Part shown: positions 43,459-51,245 of the stretch, one piece after another
How the letters are laid out: each line of letters begins with the position of its first letter
How positions within the stretch are numbered: position 1 is the first letter of the stretch
Assembly (NCBI RefSeq): GCF_014054725.1
Contig: NZ_CP059563.1
Coordinates: 596,868 to 660,867 of the forward strand
DNA from: Conchiformibius steedae
Lineage (GTDB): Bacteria; Pseudomonadota; Gammaproteobacteria; Burkholderiales; Neisseriaceae
Reading direction: 5' to 3'
Length of the DNA: 64,000 bases
Program-made: the position numbers and the translations under genes
Notes under the pieces: generated by a model
What the model was told of the DNA's origin: nothing
The model's database searches: none
Seen by the model: only the letters and a program-made list of their open reading frames with translations

Positions 43459-43528
43459 CCCAGTTGCATTTATCGTTGTGAAATTCGCAAATAGCGATGT
43501 TTAGTCGCAAATAGCGTTAGAATTTACA
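43459..43528. repeat. Right end of the transposon: clustered TnsB-type sites
   Basis: Read inward on the minus strand, sites are at 43500-43516 (CGCTATTTGCGACTAAA), 43482-43496 (CGCTATTTGCGAATT) and a weaker one at 43459-43475 (CGATAAATGCAACTGGG). They are packed at about 20-bp spacing, whereas the left-end sites are about 50 bp apart; Tn7 shows the same asymmetry. The tip TGTAAA also supplies the stop codon now used by lipA. Confidence 0.85.
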
Positions 43529-44492
43529 CTTTTAAGGCTTCTTCCGCCTGCACGTCGGCATGGTAGCTGGAACGCACCATCGCGCCGATTGCCGCATTGG
43601 TAAAGCCCATTTCATACGCTTCGGTTTCAAACTGCTTAAACATTTCGGGGGTAACGTAGCGCAACACGGGCAAATGTCCGTCAGACGGCTGCAAATACTG
43701 CCCCACGGTAATCATTTCAATATTGTGTTCGCGCATATCACGCATAATTTCGCGCACTTCGTCATCGGTTTCGCCCAAACCCACCATAATGCCCGATTTG
43801 GTAGGAATATGCGGCATCATCGCTTTATAACGGCGCAGCAGTTCCAAAGAGTGTTTGTAATCCGAACCGGGGCGTGCCTGTTTGTACAGGCGCGGGTGGG
43901 TTTCCAAATTGTGGTTCATCACATCGGGCGGATTTTTTGCCAAAATTTCCAAGGCAATATCCAAACGTCCGCGAAAATCGGGGACAAGGATTTCAATTTT
44001 GGTGTGCGGGCTGCGTGCGCGGATGGCGTTGATGCAGTCGGCAAAATGCTGTGCGCCGCCGTCGCGCAAATCGTCCCTATCTACCGAAGTAATCACCACA
44101 TAGCGCAAACCCATCGCCGCCACGCTTTCGGCAAGATTGGCGGGTTCGTCGGGGTCAAGCGGATTGGGACGACCGTGTCCGACATCGCAAAACGGGCAGC
44201 GGCGCGTGCAAATATCGCCCATAATCATAAAAGTTGCCGTGCCTTTGCTGAAGCATTCGCCAATATTGGGGCAAGACGCTTCTTCACACACGGTGTGCAT
44301 CTTTTGGTCGCGCAAAATATTTTTGATTTCAAAAAACTTTTTGCCTGTGGGGATTTTGGCGCGAATCCAACTGGGCTTTTTCAGTTTTTCTTCCAAAGGC
44401 ACAACTTTAATCGGAATACGCGCGGTTTTGGCTGCGCCTTTGTGTTTCACGCCTTGGGCGTTGTTGGCGGGATTGGGGGTTTCTGTGGTCAT
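43524..44492 (-). CDS. lipA: Lipoyl synthase LipA, C-terminus replaced by transposon sequence
   Basis: LipA is the radical-SAM enzyme that inserts two sulfurs into protein-bound octanoyl groups. Auxiliary-cluster ligands are C69, C74 and C80, and radical-SAM ligands C95, C99 and C102. The RSSY motif (307-310), whose Ser binds the auxiliary cluster, is intact. The protein ends ...EEALKV; the final GTG codon and the TAA stop arise at the junction with the transposon tip. Without the insertion the frame would read on as ESDCGHH and stop at TGATAA, giving 328 rather than 322 residues. The enzyme should stay active, since only the tail is lost. Its terminator is also displaced, so lipA transcripts may now run into the transposon, antisense to nothing immediate but into the TnsE-like gene on the same strand. 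Confidence 0.96.
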   Translation of the reverse strand: MTTETPNPANNAQGVKHKGAAKTARIPIKVVPLEEKLKKPSWIRAKIPTGKKFFEIKNILRDQKMHTVCEEASCPNIGECFSKGTATFMIMGDICTRRCPFCDVGHGRPNPLDPDEPANLAESVAAMGLRYVVITSVDRDDLRDGGAQHFADCINAIRARSPHTKIEILVPDFRGRLDIALEILAKNPPDVMNHNLETHPRLYKQARPGSDYKHSLELLRRYKAMMPHIPTKSGIMVGLGETDDEVREIMRDMREHNIEMITVGQYLQPSDGHLPVLRYVTPEMFKQFETEAYEMGFTNAAIGAMVRSSYHADVQAEEALKV

Positions 44493-44730
44493 GGTTTTGC
44501 TGTGGGTGGGGCAGAACGTTTGTCTGCAAACAAAAAATCATAACATATTGGCGCGGGGGTTTGAAACCGTTGCGGCAGATGTTTGCGTGTTTGGGTGCAG
44601 GCTTTGAAATTTTTATTTTTAAAATCAATCAAAACGGCAATTTTTGGGCGTTGTCTGCCTGTATCGGCTTGTTGAAACAGGAAAAATTTGATAAAAGAAA
44701 ACTTGAGTAGTTGCGAGTAAGGAAAACCAT

Positions 44731-46965
44731 ATGCGCCATATTATGATTGATAATGAAAATGTTCATTTGAAAAATATTCCCGATTTGGGCAGCGAACCGT
44801 GCTGCTTGTGGCTGTTTACAGGGTTTTTGCAGGACAAAATCCCTACGGAACTGACACAAAGCCTGTTGGCATTGCAAAAAGACAATGTGCATACGGTGCA
44901 GCTGATTGATGTGGCGCAAACGGGCGACAATGCTTTGGATTTTTGCCTGACCTATCAAATGGGGCGCATTAGCAAGGAATATGGCGCAGAAAACGTGTGT
45001 TTTTGCGTGTTTTCTAAAGACAAGGGTTTTGATGCGGTTATCAATCATATGTTGGCGAACAAGCATTGTGCGTATGCGGTGCGCGTGAGCGACGGCAGTT
45101 TTTTAAGTTTGACGGAAGCGGAACTGCGCAGTCGGGTGAGTCCGCCCGTGCCTGCACCTTACAAACCGCAAAAGTCTTTTCATCCAAACCGCCTGTACGG
45201 ACAAACACGCCATCAGGGGCGTGCTTTTGTACGGGAAACGCCTTATCTGCCGCCGCCCGAATATAAGGCGCTGCCGCCGTATCTGATTACGGTGAATATG
45301 GGCGCAGCCAAGGCTTGGGAGGGCTTGAAAAACCACCCCGAAGCCCGCGCCCGCAGCCGCAGCCATTTGGCATACCGTTTGAAAGAATTTGTGTTGAAAG
45401 ACTGGCTGACCTATCCCGAACCGCGCCGCAGCAAGCTGGTGGAAGACATTATTGACCGTTTGCTGGAACAGGGCAGCCTGATACGGGACGGGCAGTCGGA
45501 ACTGCTGGATTATGATTTTGTGTTTATGCAGCAGGCAGACGAATGGATTGGCAAGCTGTATGAATGGATTCAGCGGCGCAGCCCGAAACCGCCGCAAACG
45601 CGTGATGCTTTATTTAACTGGTTTCGGGTGCAATCGGGTTTGCACGAGCGGATGCCGCAGGCAGTGTTGGACAAGCTGGTGCAGATGTGCGTGTGGCGCG
45701 GGCTGATTTCCATTGGCGACGATGCGCGTGTGGCTTACCGTTTGTTAAGCCCGAAACACAAAACCGCCAAACCTGCTGCCGCTGCCCCTTCCCACGAATT
45801 AAACGCGCAGGATTCCGCCGTATATGCAGCAACTGCTGCGGTACAGGAAAGCGATTTGTTCCGCCATGCCGCTGCCGAAGGCATCAGCCGCGAGCTGTGG
45901 TTTGAAGAATGCGCCAAACAAATTGCCGCACAGCCGTTTTGGGCAGACAAATCCGCCGTAGAGAGGGAAGCGGCAGCAGGGCGCGTGTGGGCGTGTTTGC
46001 AGGAAAACCAGCTGATTGCTGCTGACCAAAACGGCTTGTTTGCCCCTGTGGACGAAACGCGGGCGCGTTATGATGCGGTGGTGGGACAGATTTGCCGCAG
46101 CATTATCGCCAAAGCATCCACCCGTCCGCGCAGCACCGACAAACTGTTAAAATCCTGCTTGGTGTTCCGTAACAAATATGCGCCTTTGGAAGTAGGGCAT
46201 GTGCTGTATATCCTGCATTTGTGCCAGCACCGCGGTTATTTGGTGCTGCAGGCAGGGCAGGATGTGGTTTATCCGAATGTGCCTTTGCCGATGGAAGAAG
46301 TCTTGCCCGAAACGGGACAAGTTGAAACGGGACAAGTTGAAACGGGACAAGTTGAAACGGGACAAGTTGAAACGGGACAAGTTGAAACGGGACAAGTTGA
46401 AACGGGACAAGTTGAAACGGGACAAGTTGAAACGGGACAAGTTGAAACGGGACAAGTTGAAACGGGACAAGTTGAAACGGGACAAGTTGAAACGGGACAA
46501 GTTGAAACGGGACAAGTTGAAACGGGACAAGTTGAAACGGGACAAGTTGAAACGGGACAAGTTGAAACGGGACAAGTTGAAACGGGACAAGTTGAAACGG
46601 GACAAGTTGAAACGGGACAAGTTGAAACGGGACAAGTTGAAACGGAACAAGTTGAAACGGAACAAGTTGAAACGGAACAAGTTGAAACGGAACAAGTTGA
46701 AACGGAACAAGTTGAAACGCCAAACGGTAAACATGTCGGAGCGGCGGATGTGGAAAAACTGCTTGCCGGTGTGCGCCGCTTTATCGCAGGACGGACTGCC
46801 GAACAATTACCCGACAGTGATACGGGTTTGATGGATTTGTTAAAAAGTGCGGGTTTGCCGCCGCATTATGCCGAGCAGGCAGTGTATGAGCTGGTGAGGC
46901 ACGGCGATGTGGCAATACATGCAGAAGCAGGCGGCTACCGTCTGACTTATACCGTTCAATCCTAA
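44731..46965 (+). CDS. PIN-like domain protein with 15-bp repeat tract and winged-helix modules
   Basis: Residues 1-125 are a PIN-like nuclease domain: HIMIDNENVHL, LWLFTG, VQLIDVAQTGDNALDFCLTYQMG, VCFCVFSKDKGFDAVINHML, with the Asp/Asn acids in place. Helix-rich winged-helix-like modules follow at about 195-265, 285-340, 455-510 and the C-terminus (VEKLLAGVRRFIAG ... GDVAIHAEAGGYRL). Residues 527-663 are the VETGQ repeat. The domain order recalls PIN/NYN proteins with OST-HTH modules that act in RNA metabolism, and a NYN protein lies 70 bases beyond on the other strand. A likely role is RNA binding or cleavage; the target is unknown. It starts from a 237-base region shared divergently with lipA, in which I see no other gene. 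Confidence 0.72.
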   Translation: MRHIMIDNENVHLKNIPDLGSEPCCLWLFTGFLQDKIPTELTQSLLALQKDNVHTVQLIDVAQTGDNALDFCLTYQMGRISKEYGAENVCFCVFSKDKGFDAVINHMLANKHCAYAVRVSDGSFLSLTEAELRSRVSPPVPAPYKPQKSFHPNRLYGQTRHQGRAFVRETPYLPPPEYKALPPYLITVNMGAAKAWEGLKNHPEARARSRSHLAYRLKEFVLKDWLTYPEPRRSKLVEDIIDRLLEQGSLIRDGQSELLDYDFVFMQQADEWIGKLYEWIQRRSPKPPQTRDALFNWFRVQSGLHERMPQAVLDKLVQMCVWRGLISIGDDARVAYRLLSPKHKTAKPAAAAPSHELNAQDSAVYAATAAVQESDLFRHAAAEGISRELWFEECAKQIAAQPFWADKSAVEREAAAGRVWACLQENQLIAADQNGLFAPVDETRARYDAVVGQICRSIIAKASTRPRSTDKLLKSCLVFRNKYAPLEVGHVLYILHLCQHRGYLVLQAGQDVVYPNVPLPMEEVLPETGQVETGQVETGQVETGQVETGQVETGQVETGQVETGQVETGQVETGQVETGQVETGQVETGQVETGQVETGQVETGQVETGQVETGQVETGQVETGQVETGQVETGQVETEQVETEQVETEQVETEQVETEQVETPNGKHVGAADVEKLLAGVRRFIAGRTAEQLPDSDTGLMDLLKSAGLPPHYAEQAVYELVRHGDVAIHAEAGGYRLTYTVQS
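46309..46719 (+). repeat. 15-bp coding minisatellite, 26 full units
   Basis: Twenty-six perfect-length copies of GTTGAAACGGGACAA (VETGQ), with a partial unit at each end. Twenty-one units are identical and the last five all share a single G-to-A change (GAACAA, VETEQ). Near-perfect identity implies recent expansion or homogenisation. Units are a multiple of 3, so copy number can vary without a frameshift. Confidence 0.98.
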
Positions 46966-46978
46966 AATTTTGCAAAAC

Positions 46979-47010
46979 AACAGCCTGTGTCTGCATCGGC
47001 ACAGGCTGTT
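46979..47010. terminator. Stem-loop between the PIN-like and NYN genes
   Basis: An 11-bp stem (AACAGCCTGTG / CACAGGCTGTT) with a 10-nt loop between convergent genes. T-runs are short, so strength is uncertain. Confidence 0.65.
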
Positions 47011-47035
47011 TAATATTACCAATTAAAATCAAGCA

Positions 47036-47998
47036 TTAATCAGATGATTCTTCAAAAACAACATTGGCTGCCCGTCCGTTTTGCTCGTCTTTATGGGTGC
47101 TGTTCGGATTGGGATATTTGAATACTTCAAAGCTGACTTTATCGCCGCGTTTGATATTGTGTTGGCGGCTGTCTTTATGGATATTGCTGGCATAAAAGAA
47201 AAAATCGCCTTTATCGGTTTTAATAAAGCCATAGTTGTTAATCCAACGCTTAATCACACCTGATAATTTTTCGGCTTCGGCGGCGTGGTTTTGGGCTTTA
47301 CGCAGCCAGTAATTGGGCGGAATCAATTCGTCTTTAGTCAGTTCGTAGCTTTCGGGCATGGCTTCAATAATAGCCCGTAAGGTTTCATGATTGTAATTGT
47401 GCGGGTCAAAATCGGGCATAATATTGCGGATGGATGTGCCCAAATGCGCCAAGCTTACCCAGCCTTCATCATCTGTTTTGGAATTGGCATAGGCATTGTC
47501 AAGCAAATATTCTAAAGACATGCCAGCCGCACTTTCGTCCGTATCGGTTTGGGTAGTGGTGCTGTAGAGCGAGAGTTTTTCAATATGTTTGAACTGATTG
47601 CAGGATTTAATCCACAAAGAATTGGATTTTTGTTCGCCGATACCCAAAACAAACAAGCCGTATTCGCGGATTTTTAAAGCCAGACTGTAAAAGCCCGTAT
47701 CGCTGCTGACAATGCACATGGCATTGATTTCTTTATTGGTGTTTGCTAATTCAATCGCATCCATAATAATGGCGTGGTCGGTGGCTTGCGAGGCGTTGCG
47801 GAACTGTTGTACGGGGCGGACGGGAATTTGCAGCAGCAATTCTTTCCAGCCGTTCATGTTTTGTGTGGTCCAGTCGCCGTAAATTCTGCGGACAAGGATT
47901 TCGCCGTCTTTTGCCACTTCGCTTAAAATGGGTTCGAGATAGCGCGGGGAAATATTGTCGCCGTCAATAAAAATGGCGTATTTTTTGGTTTCGTTCAT
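47036..47998 (-). CDS. NYN-domain nuclease with OST-HTH and cold-shock-type domains
   Basis: The N-terminal NYN (LabA/PIN-like) domain has the acidic residues of a metal-dependent RNase: YAIFIDGDN, ATDHAIIMDAIELA and IVSSDTGFYSLA. A middle part (about 170-235, MSLEYLLDNAYANSKTDDEGWVSLAHLGTSIR) is an OST-HTH/LOTUS-like module, and the C-terminus (VIKRWINNYGFIKTDKGDFFFYASNI ... KRGDKVSFEVFKY) is a cold-shock RNA-binding barrel. Together they predict an RNA-directed nuclease or RNA-binding regulator in the cytoplasm. 320 residues. It faces the PIN-like gene at 44731 tail to tail; three small membrane-protein genes lie upstream on the same strand. Confidence 0.82.
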   Translation of the reverse strand: MNETKKYAIFIDGDNISPRYLEPILSEVAKDGEILVRRIYGDWTTQNMNGWKELLLQIPVRPVQQFRNASQATDHAIIMDAIELANTNKEINAMCIVSSDTGFYSLALKIREYGLFVLGIGEQKSNSLWIKSCNQFKHIEKLSLYSTTTQTDTDESAAGMSLEYLLDNAYANSKTDDEGWVSLAHLGTSIRNIMPDFDPHNYNHETLRAIIEAMPESYELTKDELIPPNYWLRKAQNHAAEAEKLSGVIKRWINNYGFIKTDKGDFFFYASNIHKDSRQHNIKRGDKVSFEVFKYPNPNSTHKDEQNGRAANVVFEESSD

Positions 47999-48032
47999 GG
48001 GTGGGACTTTTTTGTGAATAAATGGGGTTGGT

Positions 48033-48407
48033 TTAGGATTTTCTATCCTTGTCGTTTGGTGGTGGTCTTTTTAGGATAAACTTGGTGCTGCGTGGTGGCT
48101 TCTTACTGTGCCTCCATGCGATAAAGGAAGAAAGGGCTGTACCGATAATCAAAGCAATGGCAACAATCCAAGCCGAGAACATCATTATGATGTATGGGAA
48201 TAGAGCAAAACCGACACCGAACGGAATTATTAATGAAAATACAAAGATAATGAATACTTCTATGCCAGCAAAAGCCATGCTGATGGTAAACGTATGTTGT
48301 GTTGTTGGGGAATGCCTTTTGATTACCAAGAAAATCAGTAAGGCAATAATCATAACAATGGGAAGAATAAATAACTTATCAATATTATTTTCTATTTCAC
48401 TTTTCAT
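48033..48407 (-). CDS. Small three-helix membrane protein, paralogue 1
   Basis: A 124-residue inner-membrane protein with three or four hydrophobic segments and a basic, Pro-rich cytoplasmic tail (WRHSKKPPRSTKFILKRPPPNDKDRKS). It shares the order RHSPTT..., LIIGTA(L/I)S, ITWRH..., RKPPP with the genes at 48397 and 49017. Its start overlaps the end of the upstream paralogue by 11 nt, so they are coupled. Family and function not recognised. Confidence 0.65.
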   Translation of the reverse strand: MKSEIENNIDKLFILPIVMIIALLIFLVIKRHSPTTQHTFTISMAFAGIEVFIIFVFSLIIPFGVGFALFPYIIMMFSAWIVAIALIIGTALSSFIAWRHSKKPPRSTKFILKRPPPNDKDRKS

Positions 48408-48864
48408 TGTCTGATTCCTTGTCGTTCTCGTCTGCCGGTGGTTTTTTGAGGGTAAACGTGGCTTTTTGTGGCGGCGGTGGCGGTTCAGAGCCGCGAGACC
48501 ATGTGATTAAGGCAGAAACTACCGTGCCGATAATCAAAGAAACAGCAGCAATCCAAGGCAGCAAGAATATCATGGCAATTGCACCAATTAAAACACCAAC
48601 ACCTTGCGGAATGACGATGGCACAGGCAATAAAAACAATGCCTGCCATGATTTTGCCCACAATCGCACTGATGATAAATGCGCGCTGTGTACTTGCTGAA
48701 TCCTTGTCCGTGATTAAGAAAATCAATAAAAAAATAATAATACCAATCGGCAGACCAAACAATGTGTTCATATCGTCAGGTATGGGTAAACCGAGACTAA
48801 GCGGTGCTGCCCATGCCGATGCGCTGGCAAACAACATTAAAGCTGCGGCTAATGCTTTTTTCAT
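48397..48864 (-). CDS. Small membrane protein with signal peptide, paralogue 2
   Basis: I use ATG 48864, which begins a cleavable-looking signal peptide (MKKALAAALMLFASASAWAA); the ORF is open 14 codons further. After it come three membrane segments and the tail SLIIGTVVSALITWSRGSE with PPPPPQKATFTLKKPP, homologous to the tails of paralogues 1 and 3. It alone of the three has a signal peptide. 155 residues, function unknown. Confidence 0.65.
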   Translation of the reverse strand: MKKALAAALMLFASASAWAAPLSLGLPIPDDMNTLFGLPIGIIIFLLIFLITDKDSASTQRAFIISAIVGKIMAGIVFIACAIVIPQGVGVLIGAIAMIFLLPWIAAVSLIIGTVVSALITWSRGSEPPPPPQKATFTLKKPPADENDKESDNEK

Positions 48865-48921
48865 CAAAAGTTCCTTTTTGGTTTGAAACACTGTCGTTGA
48901 CGGCAATAAAATCAGCTTTTG

Positions 48922-48948
48922 TTCGGGCGGGGTGTTACCCCGTCCGAA
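48922..48948. other. Strong hairpin between membrane-protein paralogues
   Basis: TTCGGGCGGGGT and ACCCCGTCCGAA form a 12-bp stem (one G-T) with a 3-nt loop, without a T-run on either strand. It may stabilise or process the transcript, or block read-through between paralogues 3 and 2. Confidence 0.5.
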
Positions 48949-49016
48949 TCAGGGCAACACATAGGGCTGTGCTTGATGTGCAACCCTGTGTGTTGAAATA
49001 TCGGGTTTGCCTGAAT

Positions 49017-49379
49017 TTAGGATTCGTTGTCGTTATTGTCTGGCGGCGGTTTTCTTCGGATAAGGATGGTTTTGCGCAGGGGTGGTTTGGATTTGTGCCG
49101 CCATGTAATGAAGGTAGAAATGGCGGTACCGATAATCAAAGCAGCAGCAATCGTCCAAATAGAGAAATTCAGCAGGAACATGAAGGCGAATAGAATACCA
49201 ATGAACGGGATGGCGATGGAAAGGATAAGGAGAAGGTATATGATAATACTGAAAACAATCGCGCTGATTATCCATGCACGCTTGGTGGTTGGGGAATGCC
49301 TATTGCCAATTAAGTAAAGCAGTAAAACCGCAATAATCGCCAGCGGTAGAATAAATAATTCCCCTATATGGTTTTCCAT
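49017..49379 (-). CDS. Small membrane protein, paralogue 3
   Basis: A 120-residue inner-membrane protein: IGELFILPLAIIAVLLLYLIGNRHSPTTKRAWIISAIV, then hydrophobic segments and AALIIGTAISTFITWRHKSKPP with a basic Pro-rich end (RRKPPPDNNDNES). It is closest to paralogue 1 by motif. It lies 27 nt downstream of lipB on the same strand and may be in the ybeD-lipB transcript. Function unknown. Confidence 0.65.
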   Translation of the reverse strand: MENHIGELFILPLAIIAVLLLYLIGNRHSPTTKRAWIISAIVFSIIIYLLLILSIAIPFIGILFAFMFLLNFSIWTIAAALIIGTAISTFITWRHKSKPPLRKTILIRRKPPPDNNDNES

Positions 49380-49406
49380 TGCCTGATTCCTTTTGGTTTG
49401 GGTAGT

Positions 49407-50012
49407 TTAACTACTCAATTCCTGCTGCAAATAACCGCTTAATTTATCCGCCACTTCATCAAACGGCGGTACATTGTCTAATAAATCCGCCATCTGCACC
49501 ATTTCCATGCCCGCATAGCCGCAAGGGTTAATCATTTGAAACGGCGACAAATCCATATTGATATTCAGTGCCAGCCCGTGATACACCGAGCCGTTTTTAA
49601 TCCGCAAACCCAGCGAGGCGATTTTGCGTCCGTTTACATACACCCCAGGGCGTTGCGGGTCGGCGGCAGCGGCGATGCCGTAGTCGGCAAGGGTGCGGAT
49701 AATGGCGTTTTCCAGTGCAGACACAATGGAGCGGACGCTTTGTTTGCGCCGTTTAAAATCAATCAGGGTATAAACCACCAACTGCCCTGGTCCGTGGTAG
49801 GTAATTTGTCCGCCGCGGTCAATCTGTACCACAGGAATATCGCTTTGCCGCAGCAGGTGTTCGGCTTTGCCCGCCATGCCTTGCGTGAACACGGGCGGAT
49901 GCTGAACCACCCACAATTCGTCTTCGGTATCGGCATGGCGATTGGCGTTAAAGTCTTTCATGGCTTGGAACACGGGCGCGTATTCTGCCAAGCCCAGTTT
50001 TTTGATTTTCAT
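49407..50012 (-). CDS. lipB: Octanoyltransferase LipB
   Basis: LipB moves the octanoyl group from acyl carrier protein to lipoyl domains, the step before LipA. Signatures are [27 protein letters not shown] (catalytic Lys) and INPCGYAGM (catalytic Cys). 201 residues, normal. Its start overlaps the ybeD stop by 1 nt. lipA is 5 kb downstream on the same strand; in some relatives lipB and lipA are closer, so the PIN-like, NYN and membrane-protein genes between them may be later insertions, though no mobile-element ends are seen there. Confidence 0.95.
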   Translation of the reverse strand: MKIKKLGLAEYAPVFQAMKDFNANRHADTEDELWVVQHPPVFTQGMAGKAEHLLRQSDIPVVQIDRGGQITYHGPGQLVVYTLIDFKRRKQSVRSIVSALENAIIRTLADYGIAAAADPQRPGVYVNGRKIASLGLRIKNGSVYHGLALNINMDLSPFQMINPCGYAGMEMVQMADLLDNVPPFDEVADKLSGYLQQELSS

Positions 50013-50281
50013 TAAAAAACCACTTTTACCATCGGGTGGGAAGTAAGGGTGCGGTAAATATTGTCCAGTTGTTCTTGGTTTGTTACATGGACTTTAATGG
50101 TTGCGCCTTGGTAGTTGCCGCCGCTGCTGGGGCGCAGGGTAATGTCGGCGGAAGTGGTGGCAGGGGCGTGGGGCTGAACGGCTGCCAGCATTTGCGCGGC
50201 AAAGTCGGGGTGTTGTGCGCCCATGGCTTTGATGTTGAAATCGCAGGGAAATTCAATTAGGGGTTTTTGTGGTTCGGACAT
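50012..50281 (-). CDS. ybeD: YbeD/DUF493 family protein
   Basis: An 89-residue ferredoxin-like fold protein with the family start ([20 protein letters not shown]) and end ([18 protein letters not shown]). It is nearly always adjacent to lipB, as here, with coupled translation, and is proposed to act in lipoate metabolism or its regulation, though its biochemistry is not settled. Confidence 0.92.
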   Translation of the reverse strand: MSEPQKPLIEFPCDFNIKAMGAQHPDFAAQMLAAVQPHAPATTSADITLRPSSGGNYQGATIKVHVTNQEQLDNIYRTLTSHPMVKVVF

Positions 50282-50308
50282 GGTTTTACCTTGTATGTTA
50301 CAGAAAAC

Positions 50309-50337
50309 AGGCTGTCTGAAAACGCTTCAGACAGCCT
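50309..50337 (-). terminator. Inverted uptake-like pair downstream of the thioredoxin-like gene
   Basis: AGGCTGTCTGAA at 50309 and its exact complement TTCAGACAGCCT at 50326 form a 12-bp stem with a 5-nt loop. The sequence shares GTCTGAA with several neisserial uptake-sequence dialects. It lies just after the gene at 50355 on the minus strand and before ybeD. Confidence 0.75.
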
Positions 50338-50354
50338 ATGAATCATAACAGAAT

Positions 50355-50843
50355 TTACGCTTTTTTGCCTTTGCAGGCGTTTTGGGCTTTGCTCACGGCT
50401 TGGTCCAAACGGGCAAGGGTTAGTTCGCCGACAATCGGCTCTTCATAAGCGCATTGGGGGGCGCGGACAACGGTGTAGGGCAGTGCGCCTACTTTGTTGC
50501 CGTAGCTTTTCATCAGGTTGCGGCTGTCTTTGCCGGTGTAACGCCAAATGGGATAGGACACGGGCGTGGTTTGCAAAAATTTGCTGATGTTTTCGGAAGT
50601 ATCTAGGGCGATGCCTGTCATAAACACTTTTTGTTTTTTGCCTTTGCTGGCATACCATTTGGACATATCGGGCATTTCTTTGCGGCAGGGGGCGCACCAT
50701 GCTGCCCAAAAGTTAATGACTTGTACCTGTGCTTTGGAGGGGACGGTTTGGGCTTTGTTGTCGGGGTGGCGGGCGAAATCGGCGGCGTGAACGGAAGCGG
50801 CAGCCAGCAGCGCCGACAGTGCCAAAACGGTTTTTTTCATCAT
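50355..50843 (-). CDS. Periplasmic thioredoxin-like protein (TlpA/ResA family)
   Basis: A thiol-disulfide oxidoreductase exported by a signal peptide (MMKKTVLALSALLAAASVHAA). The active site is WCAPC in VINFWAAWCAPCRKEMPDMSKWY, and the cis-Pro is in GALPYTVV. Two further Cys (PQCAYEEP and QNACKG) near the C-terminus are unusual. Roles in cytochrome c maturation or reduction of specific periplasmic proteins are typical; no partner gene adjoins. I use ATG 50843, which has GGAAA about nine bases before it. Confidence 0.88.
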   Translation of the reverse strand: MMKKTVLALSALLAAASVHAADFARHPDNKAQTVPSKAQVQVINFWAAWCAPCRKEMPDMSKWYASKGKKQKVFMTGIALDTSENISKFLQTTPVSYPIWRYTGKDSRNLMKSYGNKVGALPYTVVRAPQCAYEEPIVGELTLARLDQAVSKAQNACKGKKA

Positions 50844-50996
50844 GTTATGTTTCCTTATATGTGAAGTAAAATCCAAAAAAATGCGTGAATCATCACGCGG
50901 GGAAAATTATAGGCGATAAACCGTGGCGGGAAAAGCAGTCGGGCAAAACGTGAAGCCCCGCACCAAATTGGGGCGGGGCAAGTGCGAATAAAGGGA

Positions 50997-51245
50997 TTAG
51001 GACAGCGCCCAACCACGTATGGTCATGATTTTTTGGTCTGCTTTCAGTTCGCATTTAAAACCTTTGCGCTCGTAGTATGCCAGTACGTCGTGCATAGAGG
51101 TGGTAACGTCGCCGACATAGACTTGGCATTCGCGTTTGCCGCAGGATACGGCGTGGCGGATTTCCGAATCAATGTCGTTGAGCAAAAGCTGGTTTTGAAT
51201 TTCCCACAAGCGTACAAACTGGCTTTTGGCAGATTCTAAATCCAT
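50997..51245 (-). CDS. Small hypothetical protein
   Basis: An 82-residue protein (AKSQFVRLWEIQNQLLLNDIDSEIRHAVSCGKRECQVYVGD) with two Cys and an alpha-beta pattern; not recognised. There is no signal peptide. A TATAAT-type -10 element on the minus strand at 51371-51376 may serve it. Coding is supported by composition and a plausible ribosome site (AAGGAACAC) before the ATG. Confidence 0.6.
   Translation of the reverse strand: MDLESAKSQFVRLWEIQNQLLLNDIDSEIRHAVSCGKRECQVYVGDVTTSMHDVLAYYERKGFKCELKADQKIMTIRGWALS

Larger units (their letters stand above)
23625..43528. mobile_element. Tn7-like transposon, about 19.9 kb, inserted in the 3' end of lipA
   Basis: Boundaries rest on the ends themselves: both start TGT when read inward, and the 17 bases CGCTATTTGCGACTAAA are identical 12 bases in from each tip; over the first 29 positions 24 agree. 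CTTTT follows the right tip, and CTTTT overlaps the left tip by its last T, consistent with a 5-bp target duplication that lost one T on the left. Removing the element restores a longer in-frame lipA end and its terminator. Contents are tnsA-tnsB-tnsC-tniQ at the left, a TnsE-like gene at the right, and between them a two-partner-secretion toxin locus and decayed Fic genes. The transposition genes are visibly more AT-rich than the flanks, whereas tpsB and most of tpsA resemble the host in composition. Confidence 0.9.

Noticed and set aside
43560..44543. 327-codon ORF antisense to lipA
   Set aside because: lipA carries all cluster-binding motifs; the opposite frame is a shadow.
46309..46719. 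CRISPR array
   Set aside because: The units are contiguous with no spacers and encode an in-frame peptide repeat.
46103..46806. Minus-strand and alternative-frame ORFs across the 15-bp repeat
   Set aside because: Same artefact: repeated FQLVP, FNLSR and KRDKL peptides are shadow translations of the VETGQ tract.
44493..49406. lipA and lipB separated by the transposon
   Set aside because: Both genes lie on the right side of the element; the genes between them show no transposon ends.
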